Program-made: the position numbers and the translations under genes
Source of the DNA: DAOUBP01 sp034432655
Lineage (GTDB): Bacteria; Chloroflexota; Anaerolineae; CG2-30-64-16
DNA: 55,850 nucleotides
Assembly: GCA_034432655.1 (NCBI GenBank)
Contig: DAOUBP010000093.1
Location: 1 to 55,850 of the forward strand
Direction of reading: 5' to 3'
In this document: in pieces, positions 40,301-48,474 of the stretch
Position numbering within the stretch: position 1 is the stretch's first letter
Layout: each line of letters begins with the position of its first letter
The notes under the pieces: model-generated
The model's database searches: none
What the model was told of the DNA's origin: nothing
Seen by the model: only the letters and a program-made list of their open reading frames with translations

Positions 40301-42198
40301 TCTTCGGCCATCAGCTGGTAGTACAACGAGGTCATGGGATACCGCATCGGCAGGCGCGGGATCGAGCCCCAGAGCCGGTTGCTGGACATGACGATCACAT
40401 CGGCTTCATTCAACCAGCGATACAGCCGTTCGCGCTTTTCCGGCGTGTCCTCGGCATAGTTTTCGATCTGGCCCTCGCGGCGCCCGGTATTCGGATCGGT
40501 CAAACCGTAATAGTAACCGGCCGGCTTGAAACCGAGTTTACCGTCGAAACTGCCCGGCAGCGGGTCATCCCAGTGCTCGTTTGCCACCACGCTGCCTTCC
40601 GGGATGTTCTGGTACATCCATTTGGAAGCAGTGATGCGCGTCAGCGGCCGGCGATAGATCGCAAGGAATCCCCAACCCCAAAGGATGGTGAAAAGGGTGA
40701 CGGCGACCAGCAGCCCGTAGGCTACTGGTTGAAGGTTAGAAGTTGAAAGTTGAAGCGTCGGCCCGCAACCCGCGGCCCGCAATCTGAAACCCGGAATCCT
40801 TAGCCTGAGCCCGGTCACCTGCAGCCTGAAACCTGCAACCTTCCCCCGCTCCACCAACCACCACAACAGCCAGGCAGCCAGCATGACCAACAGCGGATAA
40901 ATCGGTAGATAGTAGCGCATGGTATAGCTGAACTGCATGCTGTGGTAAACGAACATCCCGCCGACCCAGACTACCGGCAAGAGGTGAGCCCTCACCGCGT
41001 GAGGGGCAGGTCGCACCGTCAGGCCGCGGACCACCTGCCAGGCCGCCAGCCCCCAGCCAGCCCACGCCGCTAGCCCTAACGGCACCCCCATGCCCCACAC
41101 CACCATGTTGATCCACGGGAAGACAAAGGGGGTGCGGTTCGCCCATTGATGCATCGGCGGCTGATCGGCGTCGCCACGGATGATGAGGCTGATCGCGCGC
41201 ATGCTGTTGCGGAAATCGGGCGCAAAAGTGAGATCCCACACGCTGGTGCCACCGAACGTGTAAGGTTGCGCGACCCGAAACACCGCGAACGCCACCAGGA
41301 CCATCAGCACCAGACGAAACAGGGTCGCCTGCAACAATGTCGAGAGCAGGGCTCCATCGCCTCGTCGTCCGCCGTCCGCCCGCAGACGGCCCCAATCGTC
41401 CCACGCCCGCACACCAGCAGCCAGGAGCGCAATCCCTGCCAGCGGCGCAAGGTTGATGCGACAAGCAAGGCTGGCGCCCAGGCCTGCGCCCAGCCCCAGA
41501 TAAGAACCCCAGCCGCCCCCGTGCCGGCCCGGCTCGCCGCCCTGAGCGACCCGCACTGCGAAGTAGAATGTGACCAAGGCGAAGAAAGTGCCGAAGGTAT
41601 CCACCGTGAAGAAGTGGCTTTGCTGTAACGGCAGCACCGCAAATGCATAAAGCGCTGCAGCCAGCAGGCCTACCTTGCGCGAATGCAGCCGCCGTCCGAT
41701 AACAAACGTCAACCAGACGCAGGCCAGATCGAACAGCCCTGACATGAAGCGGCCGACCAGGTGAACGCCGTCATATCCGGTCATACTGCGCAGAATGCCG
41801 GGGGCCACCTCCCACAGATGAGCCGTCTCGTTAAACCGCTGAGCGACCTCGGCCGCCACGCGCACGATAAACAGGGGCAACGTCCCGTAGACGAAGAACC
41901 CAAAGCCCCGGTTGAACGGGTTCATCGGCGACTGTGTGCTGTCAAAGAACTGCTTCAGGCTTTCGGGCAGGTCCATCGCGCTGACGACCATCGTCAAGAA
42001 ACGCTCATCCGGATGGATATGCCAGCCTTGATCCCAATTGAGGTGGCTCAACCGCAAATAGGCGCCTGCAACCAAAATGACGGCCAACAGCCAGCGGGCT
42101 GCAATGTCAGTCGCCAGCCAGGAACGTACCTGCTGCAACGCGACAAAGCGGTTTGACATCCTGGCTCTTTGCGTTGCACCTACCGCCGAATCACTCAT
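37339..42198 (-). CDS. Giant membrane protein: GT-C-like region fused to DUF2298 (YYY) domain, paralogue
   Basis: A 1619-residue paralogue of the downstream giant protein with the same order: a GT-C-like N-terminus with NWDQGWHIHPDERFLTM near residue 50, a soluble middle, then DUF2298 with MNYYYFGFV near 909. The ATG at 42198 overlaps the stop of the upstream GT2 gene as ATGA and has GGAG 9 nt upstream, so translation is coupled. Two insertions interrupt it in frame: seventeen heptamers at about residues 451-490 and a GTAGAGACGTT palindrome at about 797-807. It is likely to transfer a sugar from a polyprenyl-phosphate donor on the outer face of the membrane; DUF2298 itself has no established activity. 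Confidence 0.85.
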   Translation of the reverse strand: MSDSAVGATQRARMSNRFVALQQVRSWLATDIAARWLLAVILVAGAYLRLSHLNWDQGWHIHPDERFLTMVVSAMDLPESLKQFFDSTQSPMNPFNRGFGFFVYGTLPLFIVRVAAEVAQRFNETAHLWEVAPGILRSMTGYDGVHLVGRFMSGLFDLACVWLTFVIGRRLHSRKVGLLAAALYAFAVLPLQQSHFFTVDTFGTFFALVTFYFAVRVAQGGEPGRHGGGWGSYLGLGAGLGASLACRINLAPLAGIALLAAGVRAWDDWGRLRADGGRRGDGALLSTLLQATLFRLVLMVLVAFAVFRVAQPYTFGGTSVWDLTFAPDFRNSMRAISLIIRGDADQPPMHQWANRTPFVFPWINMVVWGMGVPLGLAAWAGWGLAAWQVVRGLTVRPAPHAVRAHLLPVVWVGGMFVYHSMQFSYTMRYYLPIYPLLVMLAAWLLWWLVERGKVAGFRLQVTGLRLRIPGFRLRAAGCGPTLQLSTSNLQPVAYGLLVAVTLFTILWGWGFLAIYRRPLTRITASKWMYQNIPEGSVVANEHWDDPLPGSFDGKLGFKPAGYYYGLTDPNTGRREGQIENYAEDTPEKRERLYRWLNEADVIVMSSNRLWGSIPRLPMRYPMTSLYYQLMAEEKLGFELAARFTSFPTIFGIQFDDTWAEEAFSVYDHPEVRIYRKTPAYSEALARSYFDKIDLEQVIMMWPKQVSQAPTALYLTPDQAARQRAGGTWSEIFNLDAGVNRSQVLAVLAWLALLFLLGLSAFPITFVVLRGLGDRGYGVSKVLGALLLAWLSWFGPGLVETLHITSLHVPYTRWWIAFCLGLMIGISAALGWRRRHAILAFVRERRNLLLTEEAIFLVLFGLFLLIRIGNPDLWHPARGGEKPMDFAYLNAVIRSTTFPPYDPWHAGGYMNYYYFGFVIVGTLIKLIGIVPWVAYNLAVPTLFALTGLAAFSVAFNLADGDRATEFPGEEGPYHGMRIGSLLAGLAGVFFVTVIGNLGNVKLLLDQLAQRAPVAVGEGGLAKVVAAIGGLVAVVTGQARLDFPNDWWFWNASRVIPDTINEFPFFTFTYADLHAHMIALPLTLLALAAAVALVRHGDWAPDIRDSGGSADRHFPIPDSEPSPWCISLPELLPLLLAGFVIGALRATNTWDFPTFLLAVLAGVTVLEGARRSRMAAEMRLGNADLAQVIAFGFRALVAVVWRIVVVFLVAALTFYPYTRYYATAYSGLQMWQDVKTALPDYLTVWGFFLALAVIFLVAELVAQVRDRQIPAWLQDLAPSIVVVALALIAAGYLLKARIWLIAVPLFLLAVLLALGRDLPPARRLGLLLLALALAITMGVEVVRLKDDIGRMNTVFKFYMQAWTLFGVSTAFGLATWVPRALRWRPEPRRLAVGLTVVLFLGTLLYPPFAARAKIRDRFSAEASPRGLDGMAYMEKALHFENGRDVRLADDREAMLWLLQNLQGSPVILEAQILEYRWGSRFSIYTGLPTVQGWNWHQRQQRSVVPAVVERRVRHVEEIYNTLDLPRAQHLLDTYNVSYIIIGELERAYYQPAGLAKFETLVGQGYLAPVYQKGSVTIYEVVGRGMRVLPVITTTIGPQPVPTPTEAASPLPTPALFESPQS
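39779..39808. repeat. GTAGAGACGTT palindrome inserted in frame
   Basis: Arms GTAGAGACGTTA (39780-39791) and TAACGTCTCTAC (39796-39807) around TATG, extended by one outer T/A pair. The same core forms the palindrome and tandem array at 50706-50816. It lies inside the coding sequence of the 1619-residue protein without breaking the frame. Confidence 0.85.
40728..40846 (-). repeat. Heptanucleotide tandem array inside the upstream DUF2298 gene
   Basis: Seventeen 7-bp units, beginning GTTGAAG, GTTAGAA, GTTGAAA and drifting through CCGCAAC and CTGAAAC to CTGCAAC. Encodes seven-residue repeats such as GFRLQVT, GLRLRIP, GFRLRAA. The unit sequence differs from the arrays in the paralogue, and so does the position in the protein. 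Confidence 0.8.
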
Positions 42199-42908
42199 AA
42201 ACCATTTCTCCGCACAAAGGTTCGTCGAAACCAAAAGAGGCCCATGTCGCGCAATGTGCGCGCGATCAGGCCGGCTTTGGCGCCGGTGGCGCGGCCGGTC
42301 GCACGAGGGACATAATGAATCTCGACTTCCGTCAGCCGATAGCCGAGATCGCGCGCCTTGATCAGCGTCTCAGCGTGGAAAAAAGCACTCCGCCAGTACT
42401 CGATCTGCATTTGCCGCAGGACAGACACGCGATACATGCTGATGTAGTTGAACTGTCGCTGAGGCATCTTGAACAGTAGCTGAATCAGCCGGATATTGAG
42501 CCATGAGACCAACAGCCGCCAGCCCGAATAGTCACTGCGATCGGAACGGATCCCTACGACGACATCGGCCTCTTGCGCAGCCTGAAGATATTTGTCCAGT
42601 TCCGCCGGATCCATGGCCAGGTCGGCCGGGATCAGAATGAGCCATTCCCCCCGCGCCTCGGCCACCCCGGTGCGGAATCCGCCGCCGATGCCGAGATTCA
42701 CCGGATGGTGAACGACGCGAACCTCAGGAAAACGCCCCGCCAGTTCGTCTGCGATCTCGCCCGTGCGGTCAAGGCTGGCATCGTTGATGATCAATATTTC
42801 ATAAGAGATGCTCATGTGCGTCAGCTGGGCCCGCAATGACGCCACTCCTGAGCCCAGGCCAGCCTCCTCATTATAAGCCGGGATCAACACCGTGAGAACA
42901 GGCGGCAC
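42195..42908 (-). CDS. Glycosyltransferase family 2 (polyprenyl-phosphate sugar synthase type)
   Basis: A 237-residue GT-A enzyme resembling dolichol-phosphate mannose synthase. VLTVLIPAYNEE opens the nucleotide-sugar site; NDASLDRTGEIAD and the metal-binding region LIPADLAMDP follow. GTG at 42908 is chosen, with GGGAGA 8 nt upstream; the longer frame to 42959 would run into the oxidoreductase gene. There is no C-terminal membrane segment pair. Its stop overlaps the start of the GT-C/DUF2298 gene. The natural reading is that it makes the lipid-linked sugar donor used by the downstream GT-C enzymes. Confidence 0.88.
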   Translation of the reverse strand: MPPVLTVLIPAYNEEAGLGSGVASLRAQLTHMSISYEILIINDASLDRTGEIADELAGRFPEVRVVHHPVNLGIGGGFRTGVAEARGEWLILIPADLAMDPAELDKYLQAAQEADVVVGIRSDRSDYSGWRLLVSWLNIRLIQLLFKMPQRQFNYISMYRVSVLRQMQIEYWRSAFFHAETLIKARDLGYRLTEVEIHYVPRATGRATGAKAGLIARTLRDMGLFWFRRTFVRRNGL

Positions 42909-42924
42909 ATCTATCTCTCCCGGA

Positions 42925-43962
42925 CTACATCCCCAACATCCGAGCCCAACCGCGCGCAATCACCTGCTCGCGTACGCGCAGCATTTGGCCTTGTTCCGCC
43001 GAAGCCAGGAGCAGCTGAACTAACGCCAGGGCATGCAAAGCATCCAAACCGGTGACGGCCGGCTTGGTTTCGCCCTTGACAGCCCGGATAAAAGCGCGAA
43101 TCTCAGCCTCCAGGGGCTCCACTTTGTTCAGGGTGAATTTCATAACGTTGCCTTCACCCACACCACGGAACAAGGCCATGGCATCCCAAGGGCTCGGCGC
43201 CTGGCTATTTTCATAGAAGTACAGATCCTGCTTCAGGTAGTCCACTAAGAACATACCGCGCGCACCGGTGATGCGCAATTCACGCACCTTGGTTGGCGTC
43301 AACCAGTTAATGTCCAGGACACCTACGATGCCATTTTCAAACCGGATAATCCCGGAAAGCATATCTTCATACTGTTGGTGCACATTACGCTCTGTTTCTG
43401 CATAAACCTTCTCGACCTCTGCGCCCACCAGATACCGCATAATGTCCAGCTCATGTGTCGCCAGGTCCATCACCACACCTACATCGCGAATATAAGAGGG
43501 GAAAGGTGAAAGGCGACGCCCATGAAGCTGAAAGACATGGCCCAGCTCGCCGGCATCCAGCCGCCGCTTAAGCTCCACCAGCGCAGGATTGAACCGCTCC
43601 ACGTGGCCCACTGTTAAGGTCAGTCCGCGCGCCTGTGAAGCCCGAATCATCTCGTCCGCCTCTTCCACAGTCGCAGCGATGGGTTTCTCCACCAAGACAT
43701 GCACTCCATGCTCAATCGCACATAATGAGACTTCGCGGTGGTGCACCGTGGGCACCGCTACCGAAACCACATCTACCTGCTCTTTGTCGAAGAGTTCTTC
43801 ATAGCTGGCGTAGGCCGGCACTTTGTAGTTGCGAGCGATAGTTGTCCGGCGTTTCTCGTCGGTATCCGCAATCGCAACCAGCTCTACTTCTTCTAACTGG
43901 TTGTAGATGCGGACGTGATGTCGGCCAATTGAACCGACGCCGATTACTGCTGCACGTATCAT
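42925..43962 (-). CDS. Gfo/Idh/MocA family oxidoreductase
   Basis: A 345-residue NAD(P)-dependent sugar oxidoreductase. The Rossmann motif is AVIGVGSIGRHHVRIY at the N-terminus. EKPIAATVEEAD near residue 93 carries the conserved lysine-proline pair. The C-terminal alpha/beta domain includes DLATHELDIMRYLVG with its active-site His. In glycan clusters such enzymes form keto or amino sugar intermediates. It lies between the 1228-residue membrane enzyme and the GT2 gene, in the same orientation, with short gaps (61 and 16 nt). The substrate is unknown. Confidence 0.9.
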   Translation of the reverse strand: MIRAAVIGVGSIGRHHVRIYNQLEEVELVAIADTDEKRRTTIARNYKVPAYASYEELFDKEQVDVVSVAVPTVHHREVSLCAIEHGVHVLVEKPIAATVEEADEMIRASQARGLTLTVGHVERFNPALVELKRRLDAGELGHVFQLHGRRLSPFPSYIRDVGVVMDLATHELDIMRYLVGAEVEKVYAETERNVHQQYEDMLSGIIRFENGIVGVLDINWLTPTKVRELRITGARGMFLVDYLKQDLYFYENSQAPSPWDAMALFRGVGEGNVMKFTLNKVEPLEAEIRAFIRAVKGETKPAVTGLDALHALALVQLLLASAEQGQMLRVREQVIARGWARMLGM

Positions 43963-44023
43963 AGCGTTACTCCCATCACATTATGTCGACCAACCTGCAA
44001 TTCAGGCCAGCCACGTTGAACAA

Positions 44024-47000
44024 CTATTGAAATTTGATCTCCCGCACATGAATGTGCACCTCGGGCCCGACGTTAAGCTGTAACACCTCCAGCCGTAAAC
44101 GAACCACCGAGGCCGGCCCTTGATCGAAACGCAATTCCACCGTAGGATCGGGCGGCAGGCCGCGAAAGGTCTGCGAATAGACCTGCGGCTCGCCTTCGGT
44201 GTCGCCGTACACCTTTGCTGTGAGGGTGAAGTCCATGCTGCCGAAGGTGGCGCTGAGGCCGCTCAAGGCACGCGGCTCCGGAAACGTAAAATCGAGCACC
44301 AGCGGGTTGGCCTCCAGGCCGCGGGCGAGCGTAAAGGGATCGCCGTCGAACAGATCCCGCAGCTGTCCGGCATCGAAGATCGAATGGCTCACCTGCACCA
44401 CCTGACCATCCAGCTCAAACTGCTCGACTACCGGCCGGCTGCGCGCTTCACGCTCTTGGGCCAGGATCTCTTCCAGATTATCCGCATATTCCAGGCGCGC
44501 GAAATAGAAGCCAGGCCGGCCATCAGGGTAAGGGATGATGCGCTCGACCTCAACGCGTTTGAACTTCGGGCTGGTACGAGCCTGCTCATATTCTGACGGT
44601 GTCATTACTAACAGGGTGTTTGCGTCCAGGGATGGACGCCTTGCCTGCATGAAGAAGTCTATGTTCAACATCTGCACCCGGGCATGTTGGTCCTTCGGAA
44701 TGAAGAAACGGATGAACGTGTCCGCCCCGTTGGCCCAGGTAGACGTCATCATGATGCGAACCTCCGGGTCGGCGCGCAACAACTCGGGCACCGCTTCCTG
44801 AAACAGTTGCCGCGCACCGTACTGCATGCCGTACAACCCGTAGTCGCTGTACCATAGCGGTCCGTTGACCAGGGCGTCGCGCGTCATCCAGATGCTGCCG
44901 CCGGCCAATGTCGCAAACACCAACGTCGCGACCGCCCTGTAAGGGACCCGTCTCCGAACCAACTCCCAGCCGGCCTCAAAGCCCAAGGCGATCAAGATGG
45001 ACGCCGGGACGGTGAACACCAGCACCCGGGTAATGCTCACATTCACCAACGCAGCGCCGGCCGGCGCAGCCAGAGCGGCCAATAACACGGCGCGATGCGG
45101 CGCTGATCGGACACGCCAAAGACAGACCCCCACCCCGGCCAAAAAGAAAGGCAATAGCGGCAGGTTCAGGTTGCCATACCCCTTCATCCGGTGACGGACC
45201 AAATCATGTTCGTTCGGCACGAACCAGTAGGCCGGGCTTAAACCGTAGGCATACGTCTCGGCGAACTGCGCCAGCTTCTCGCTGAGGGGCTTGTTCCGGA
45301 ACCAATAGGAGTCAATGGCACGCAGATGGGTGTTCATGGACGCCGGTTGCGCCGCCTGAAATCGGAGTACCGGCACGGCCAGGACCGCGATCAAGACCAG
45401 ACCCAGCAATGTCGTGCGCCAGTTTCTCAGATGATACGGCAGGTCAAACAGTGCCAACAGCGCCCCGGCCGCGGCCATGATCATCTGTCCGTTCGAGTAG
45501 GTGTAAAAGGTAGCCGCGCCAAAAAGGATAGCTGCAAACAAGAACCGCGGAGAGCGGGTGCGATATAGCAGATAGCACAGCAGGAAGCAGGCGAAGAAGG
45601 AGGACATCATCACTGTCTCAAAGCCGGTGCGCGAGTGCAGGAACCATGCCGGCGCCACAGCCATCAACAACGCGCCGGCCCACCAAAAGCGCGCCTTGAA
45701 CACCAGCTTTAAGATCAAGGCCACGGCCACCGCCGCCAGCACACTGACCAACGCTCCCGTGGCCCGCGTGACGACGATGCTCTTGCCGAACAGTGCCACC
45801 GCTACCGCGTGCACATAGACCGACAGCAACGGCGTCCAGCGATTGCCGGCGGCTTCGAAGTAGATGGGTAAGAAAGATCCCTTTGCGTCCTTAAGCCCGC
45901 GCTCCAGCAACTCTTGGGCATATACAGCATGGGTGGCCTCATCGGCAAAGAAATAGATCGGGAAGCGATCAATGGCCCACAGCCGCGTGCCCAGGTAAAC
46001 CAACAGCGCCAAAGCAAACAGCAGCACCTCGGCCGGGATCATCGCTTGTTCGGCCAGAGGACGGCGGGCCGCTGGTGCTTCGGCCGGGATCGAGACCGCC
46101 TGAGCCTCTTTCGACACAACGGGCGCGACCTCTTCCGCAACCGAAGGCGGCACCTCCATAGGCTCGACTTCAACCCCGACAGGCTCTACGGTCACGTGCA
46201 CCGGCGTGCCCTCGGGCAGCCCCAACGGCGACGCGGGCTGGAGCACGCCATCAGCATAGATAGCCTCTGTCTCGATGCGTCGCCGCCGGCGGCGCACATC
46301 GGTGACCAGCAGGCCGAGAACCCCCGGTAAGAATAGAACACTCACAACTGCACCTGCCTTAAAGATGGTCGGATAAGCGCCAATGTAAGATTGCAGCATC
46401 ATCAAACCGCGCTCCGGAGGAGCCCCCCATGCAGCTGTGACCCCTGGCCAGCTGTCCGCCAGCAGCGGCCGATTGATCCGATAGCTGACAACCAGCGAAA
46501 GGACGGCCAAAAGCAAGATCAGCGCTGCGCCGCCGCGCGCTGCCACGTAAAGCACCACATCGGGCACGTAGACACGACGCAAACGCCAATGACTGCGTAC
46601 CCACTGCCACCATGCTTCCAGCCCCTTGCCGGCCAGTCCCAAAATCGCCAACGTGCCCCATGCCAGCAGGCCCTCAGGCAGCGAAAGACTGGCACCCACT
46701 CCGAGGCCGACGCCCAGAAGCGCTATCACCGCCACCGGCCCCATCCCTAAAACGAAACGATCTCGCCGCAGGTCAGGGCTCAGAGACAGGCCGATCAGGA
46801 AAAGAAACGGGATAATGCCGATGTACGCATAGGCGGCCGGGGCAAAAGATGCGCCTTCGCCAATCCGAGGGAGAGCGACCACGTACGCGCGCCAGACAGC
46901 CAGCAAGCCGACCGGGGGAGCCTGTTCACCGACAACAGCGTGGGCTCCGGCCGCCAAACGCGGCAGCCATCCCACGGCGCTCAGGCCGAACCCAAGCCCC

Positions 47001-47710
47001 CAGATCATACCGGCAATCCAAAGCGCTTCCGGTCGCCAGGTGTAGCCGGTCTGTCGGCGTTCGTATGCCGAGACCAGGGCGCATATCGCCAGGGACACCA
47101 GAGATGCCGCGATCAAACCCCAGTGCCCGCTCAGAAAGATCAGAGCTAAGGAAAACGCTGCCCCGGCCACGTAGAGTGGCCGCCGTGTTGTCGTCGCCAG
47201 CCAGACGCAGGCCGCCGCCCAGGGCAACCAGGCATAGCCAAGGACAAAACCGACTTGCCCCGCCGATTCTTGTGCTGCCGCTACCCCTGCCAGCGCATAC
47301 CCCAACGCCGCCCAGGCCCGCACACCGCGGCTCAGACCGAACACGGCGACCAACCACCACATGCCCAAACCGGCAACCAGGTAGCTCAACAAGAGGGAGA
47401 CTTGCACTGCTGCCAGGGCATCTAACGCGACCGCCAACACCGCAAACAGAGGGTGCAGTACATAGGTTGCCGCTCCTACCACAGGCACTGCGGCCAAATC
47501 GAGGACAGGGCTGGCATAGGCCACAGTAACGAGGCCGATCAAAGCCCACACCGGCCATTCCCGCTGCGGGTCAACCTGCGGCCCCATCCCTGGCCACACA
47601 ATCGGAGCAAGCGGCAGGCCAGCCCACCTCTCTCGCACACGCTTCAAGAGGCTGGCGAACTGGAGCCTTTTGCGAAGCACAGCACCCGGTTCCACTAGAC
47701 CTTCCGGCAC
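44024..47710 (-). CDS. 1228-residue membrane glycosyltransferase-like protein with DUF104-like insert
   Basis: Three parts are visible. Residues about 50-470 are a polytopic membrane region of YfhO type. Residues 479-510 (IETEAIYADGVLQPASPLGLPEGTPVHVTVEPV, given here only in parts: IETEAIYADGVL then PLGLPEGTPV) match the DUF104/AF2212 antitoxin-like fold. Residues about 560-1060 are a GT-C glycosyltransferase of the PMT/ArnT kind, with YFFADEATHAVYAQ after its first TM. The C-terminal 130 residues form a probable carbohydrate-binding beta-sandwich, with FDAGQLRDLFDGDPFTLARG. The GTG start at 47710 overlaps the methyltransferase gene by 16 nt, and its ribosome site is weak. Probably adds sugars outside the membrane. 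Confidence 0.72.
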   Translation of the reverse strand: MPEGLVEPGAVLRKRLQFASLLKRVRERWAGLPLAPIVWPGMGPQVDPQREWPVWALIGLVTVAYASPVLDLAAVPVVGAATYVLHPLFAVLAVALDALAAVQVSLLLSYLVAGLGMWWLVAVFGLSRGVRAWAALGYALAGVAAAQESAGQVGFVLGYAWLPWAAACVWLATTTRRPLYVAGAAFSLALIFLSGHWGLIAASLVSLAICALVSAYERRQTGYTWRPEALWIAGMIWGLGFGLSAVGWLPRLAAGAHAVVGEQAPPVGLLAVWRAYVVALPRIGEGASFAPAAYAYIGIIPFLFLIGLSLSPDLRRDRFVLGMGPVAVIALLGVGLGVGASLSLPEGLLAWGTLAILGLAGKGLEAWWQWVRSHWRLRRVYVPDVVLYVAARGGAALILLLAVLSLVVSYRINRPLLADSWPGVTAAWGAPPERGLMMLQSYIGAYPTIFKAGAVVSVLFLPGVLGLLVTDVRRRRRRIETEAIYADGVLQPASPLGLPEGTPVHVTVEPVGVEVEPMEVPPSVAEEVAPVVSKEAQAVSIPAEAPAARRPLAEQAMIPAEVLLFALALLVYLGTRLWAIDRFPIYFFADEATHAVYAQELLERGLKDAKGSFLPIYFEAAGNRWTPLLSVYVHAVAVALFGKSIVVTRATGALVSVLAAVAVALILKLVFKARFWWAGALLMAVAPAWFLHSRTGFETVMMSSFFACFLLCYLLYRTRSPRFLFAAILFGAATFYTYSNGQMIMAAAGALLALFDLPYHLRNWRTTLLGLVLIAVLAVPVLRFQAAQPASMNTHLRAIDSYWFRNKPLSEKLAQFAETYAYGLSPAYWFVPNEHDLVRHRMKGYGNLNLPLLPFFLAGVGVCLWRVRSAPHRAVLLAALAAPAGAALVNVSITRVLVFTVPASILIALGFEAGWELVRRRVPYRAVATLVFATLAGGSIWMTRDALVNGPLWYSDYGLYGMQYGARQLFQEAVPELLRADPEVRIMMTSTWANGADTFIRFFIPKDQHARVQMLNIDFFMQARRPSLDANTLLVMTPSEYEQARTSPKFKRVEVERIIPYPDGRPGFYFARLEYADNLEEILAQEREARSRPVVEQFELDGQVVQVSHSIFDAGQLRDLFDGDPFTLARGLEANPLVLDFTFPEPRALSGLSATFGSMDFTLTAKVYGDTEGEPQVYSQTFRGLPPDPTVELRFDQGPASVVRLRLEVLQLNVGPEVHIHVREIKFQ

Positions 47711-48474
47711 AAAGCGAACTGATACGCCCCCGCCGCGGGCAGCGGCTCCTCATAGTATGGCCGCAGCCAACGCGCAAAGAGCTTCCGCTGCCAGCCGAAG
47801 GGCATCCAACGGCCGAACAGCCGCTTGCTGATCAGGTTCGGCACGCCCAGATAATGGCACAGGTCGAAGCGGCGGTGCGCCGCGGCCGAGAAGTAGTAGG
47901 TTTGCTCCTCCACCACGAAGCCGGCCGCGGTCAGGCGTCGGCGCCACTCGTCCGGCCCATAGACATGATAGTGGTTCGAGATGCGGTTGAAGAAGCGACC
48001 GTAGGCCTGCGCCAGCCCATCGAGGCCGAGCCGGCGAAAGACCGTCGCACCGAGCAGGTATTCGGGATAATGCTCGCTGGGCAACGTCGTAGCGAAGACG
48101 CCGCCCGGCCGCAGCACGCGCGCGATCTCCCGCAAGACCGCAGCGTTGTCCGGGATGTGCTCGATCACGCAGTTGCTGACCACGGTGTTGAAGCTGGCGT
48201 CGGCAAACGGCAACGCCGTTGCGCTGGCGAACATCACTTTGCGATACACACCGGTCCGCCTCGCTGCCTCACGGAGATCACGGGCAAACACGTCTATGCC
48301 CACATCAAGCGGCTTTTGCTCGTAGGCGATGGACGCAAAATGCCCGTCGCCGCAGCCGATGTCGAGCACCGGCGGAATCAGCGGCACGCGACCCATGAAC
48401 TTGCACTCCACCGCGCGCAGGATCGCGCGATGGGGGGCCATGTCCTGGAGCTGCTCGGCCAGGTAGTCCTTCAC
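47695..48474 (-). CDS. Class I SAM-dependent methyltransferase
   Basis: A 259-residue methyltransferase of the type-11 family. Motif I is VLDIGCGDGHFASIA near residue 37. Further motifs are SATALPFADASFNTVVSNCV near 82 and IEHIPDNAAVLREIARVLRPGG. A glycan or small-molecule methyl acceptor is likely, given the cluster. GTG start at 48474; the upstream GT4 stop overlaps it as GTGA, so translation is coupled. The C-terminal 60 residues, rich in Arg and aromatic residues, are not part of the catalytic core. Confidence 0.88.
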   Translation of the reverse strand: MKDYLAEQLQDMAPHRAILRAVECKFMGRVPLIPPVLDIGCGDGHFASIAYEQKPLDVGIDVFARDLREAARRTGVYRKVMFASATALPFADASFNTVVSNCVIEHIPDNAAVLREIARVLRPGGVFATTLPSEHYPEYLLGATVFRRLGLDGLAQAYGRFFNRISNHYHVYGPDEWRRRLTAAGFVVEEQTYYFSAAAHRRFDLCHYLGVPNLISKRLFGRWMPFGWQRKLFARWLRPYYEEPLPAAGAYQFALCRKV

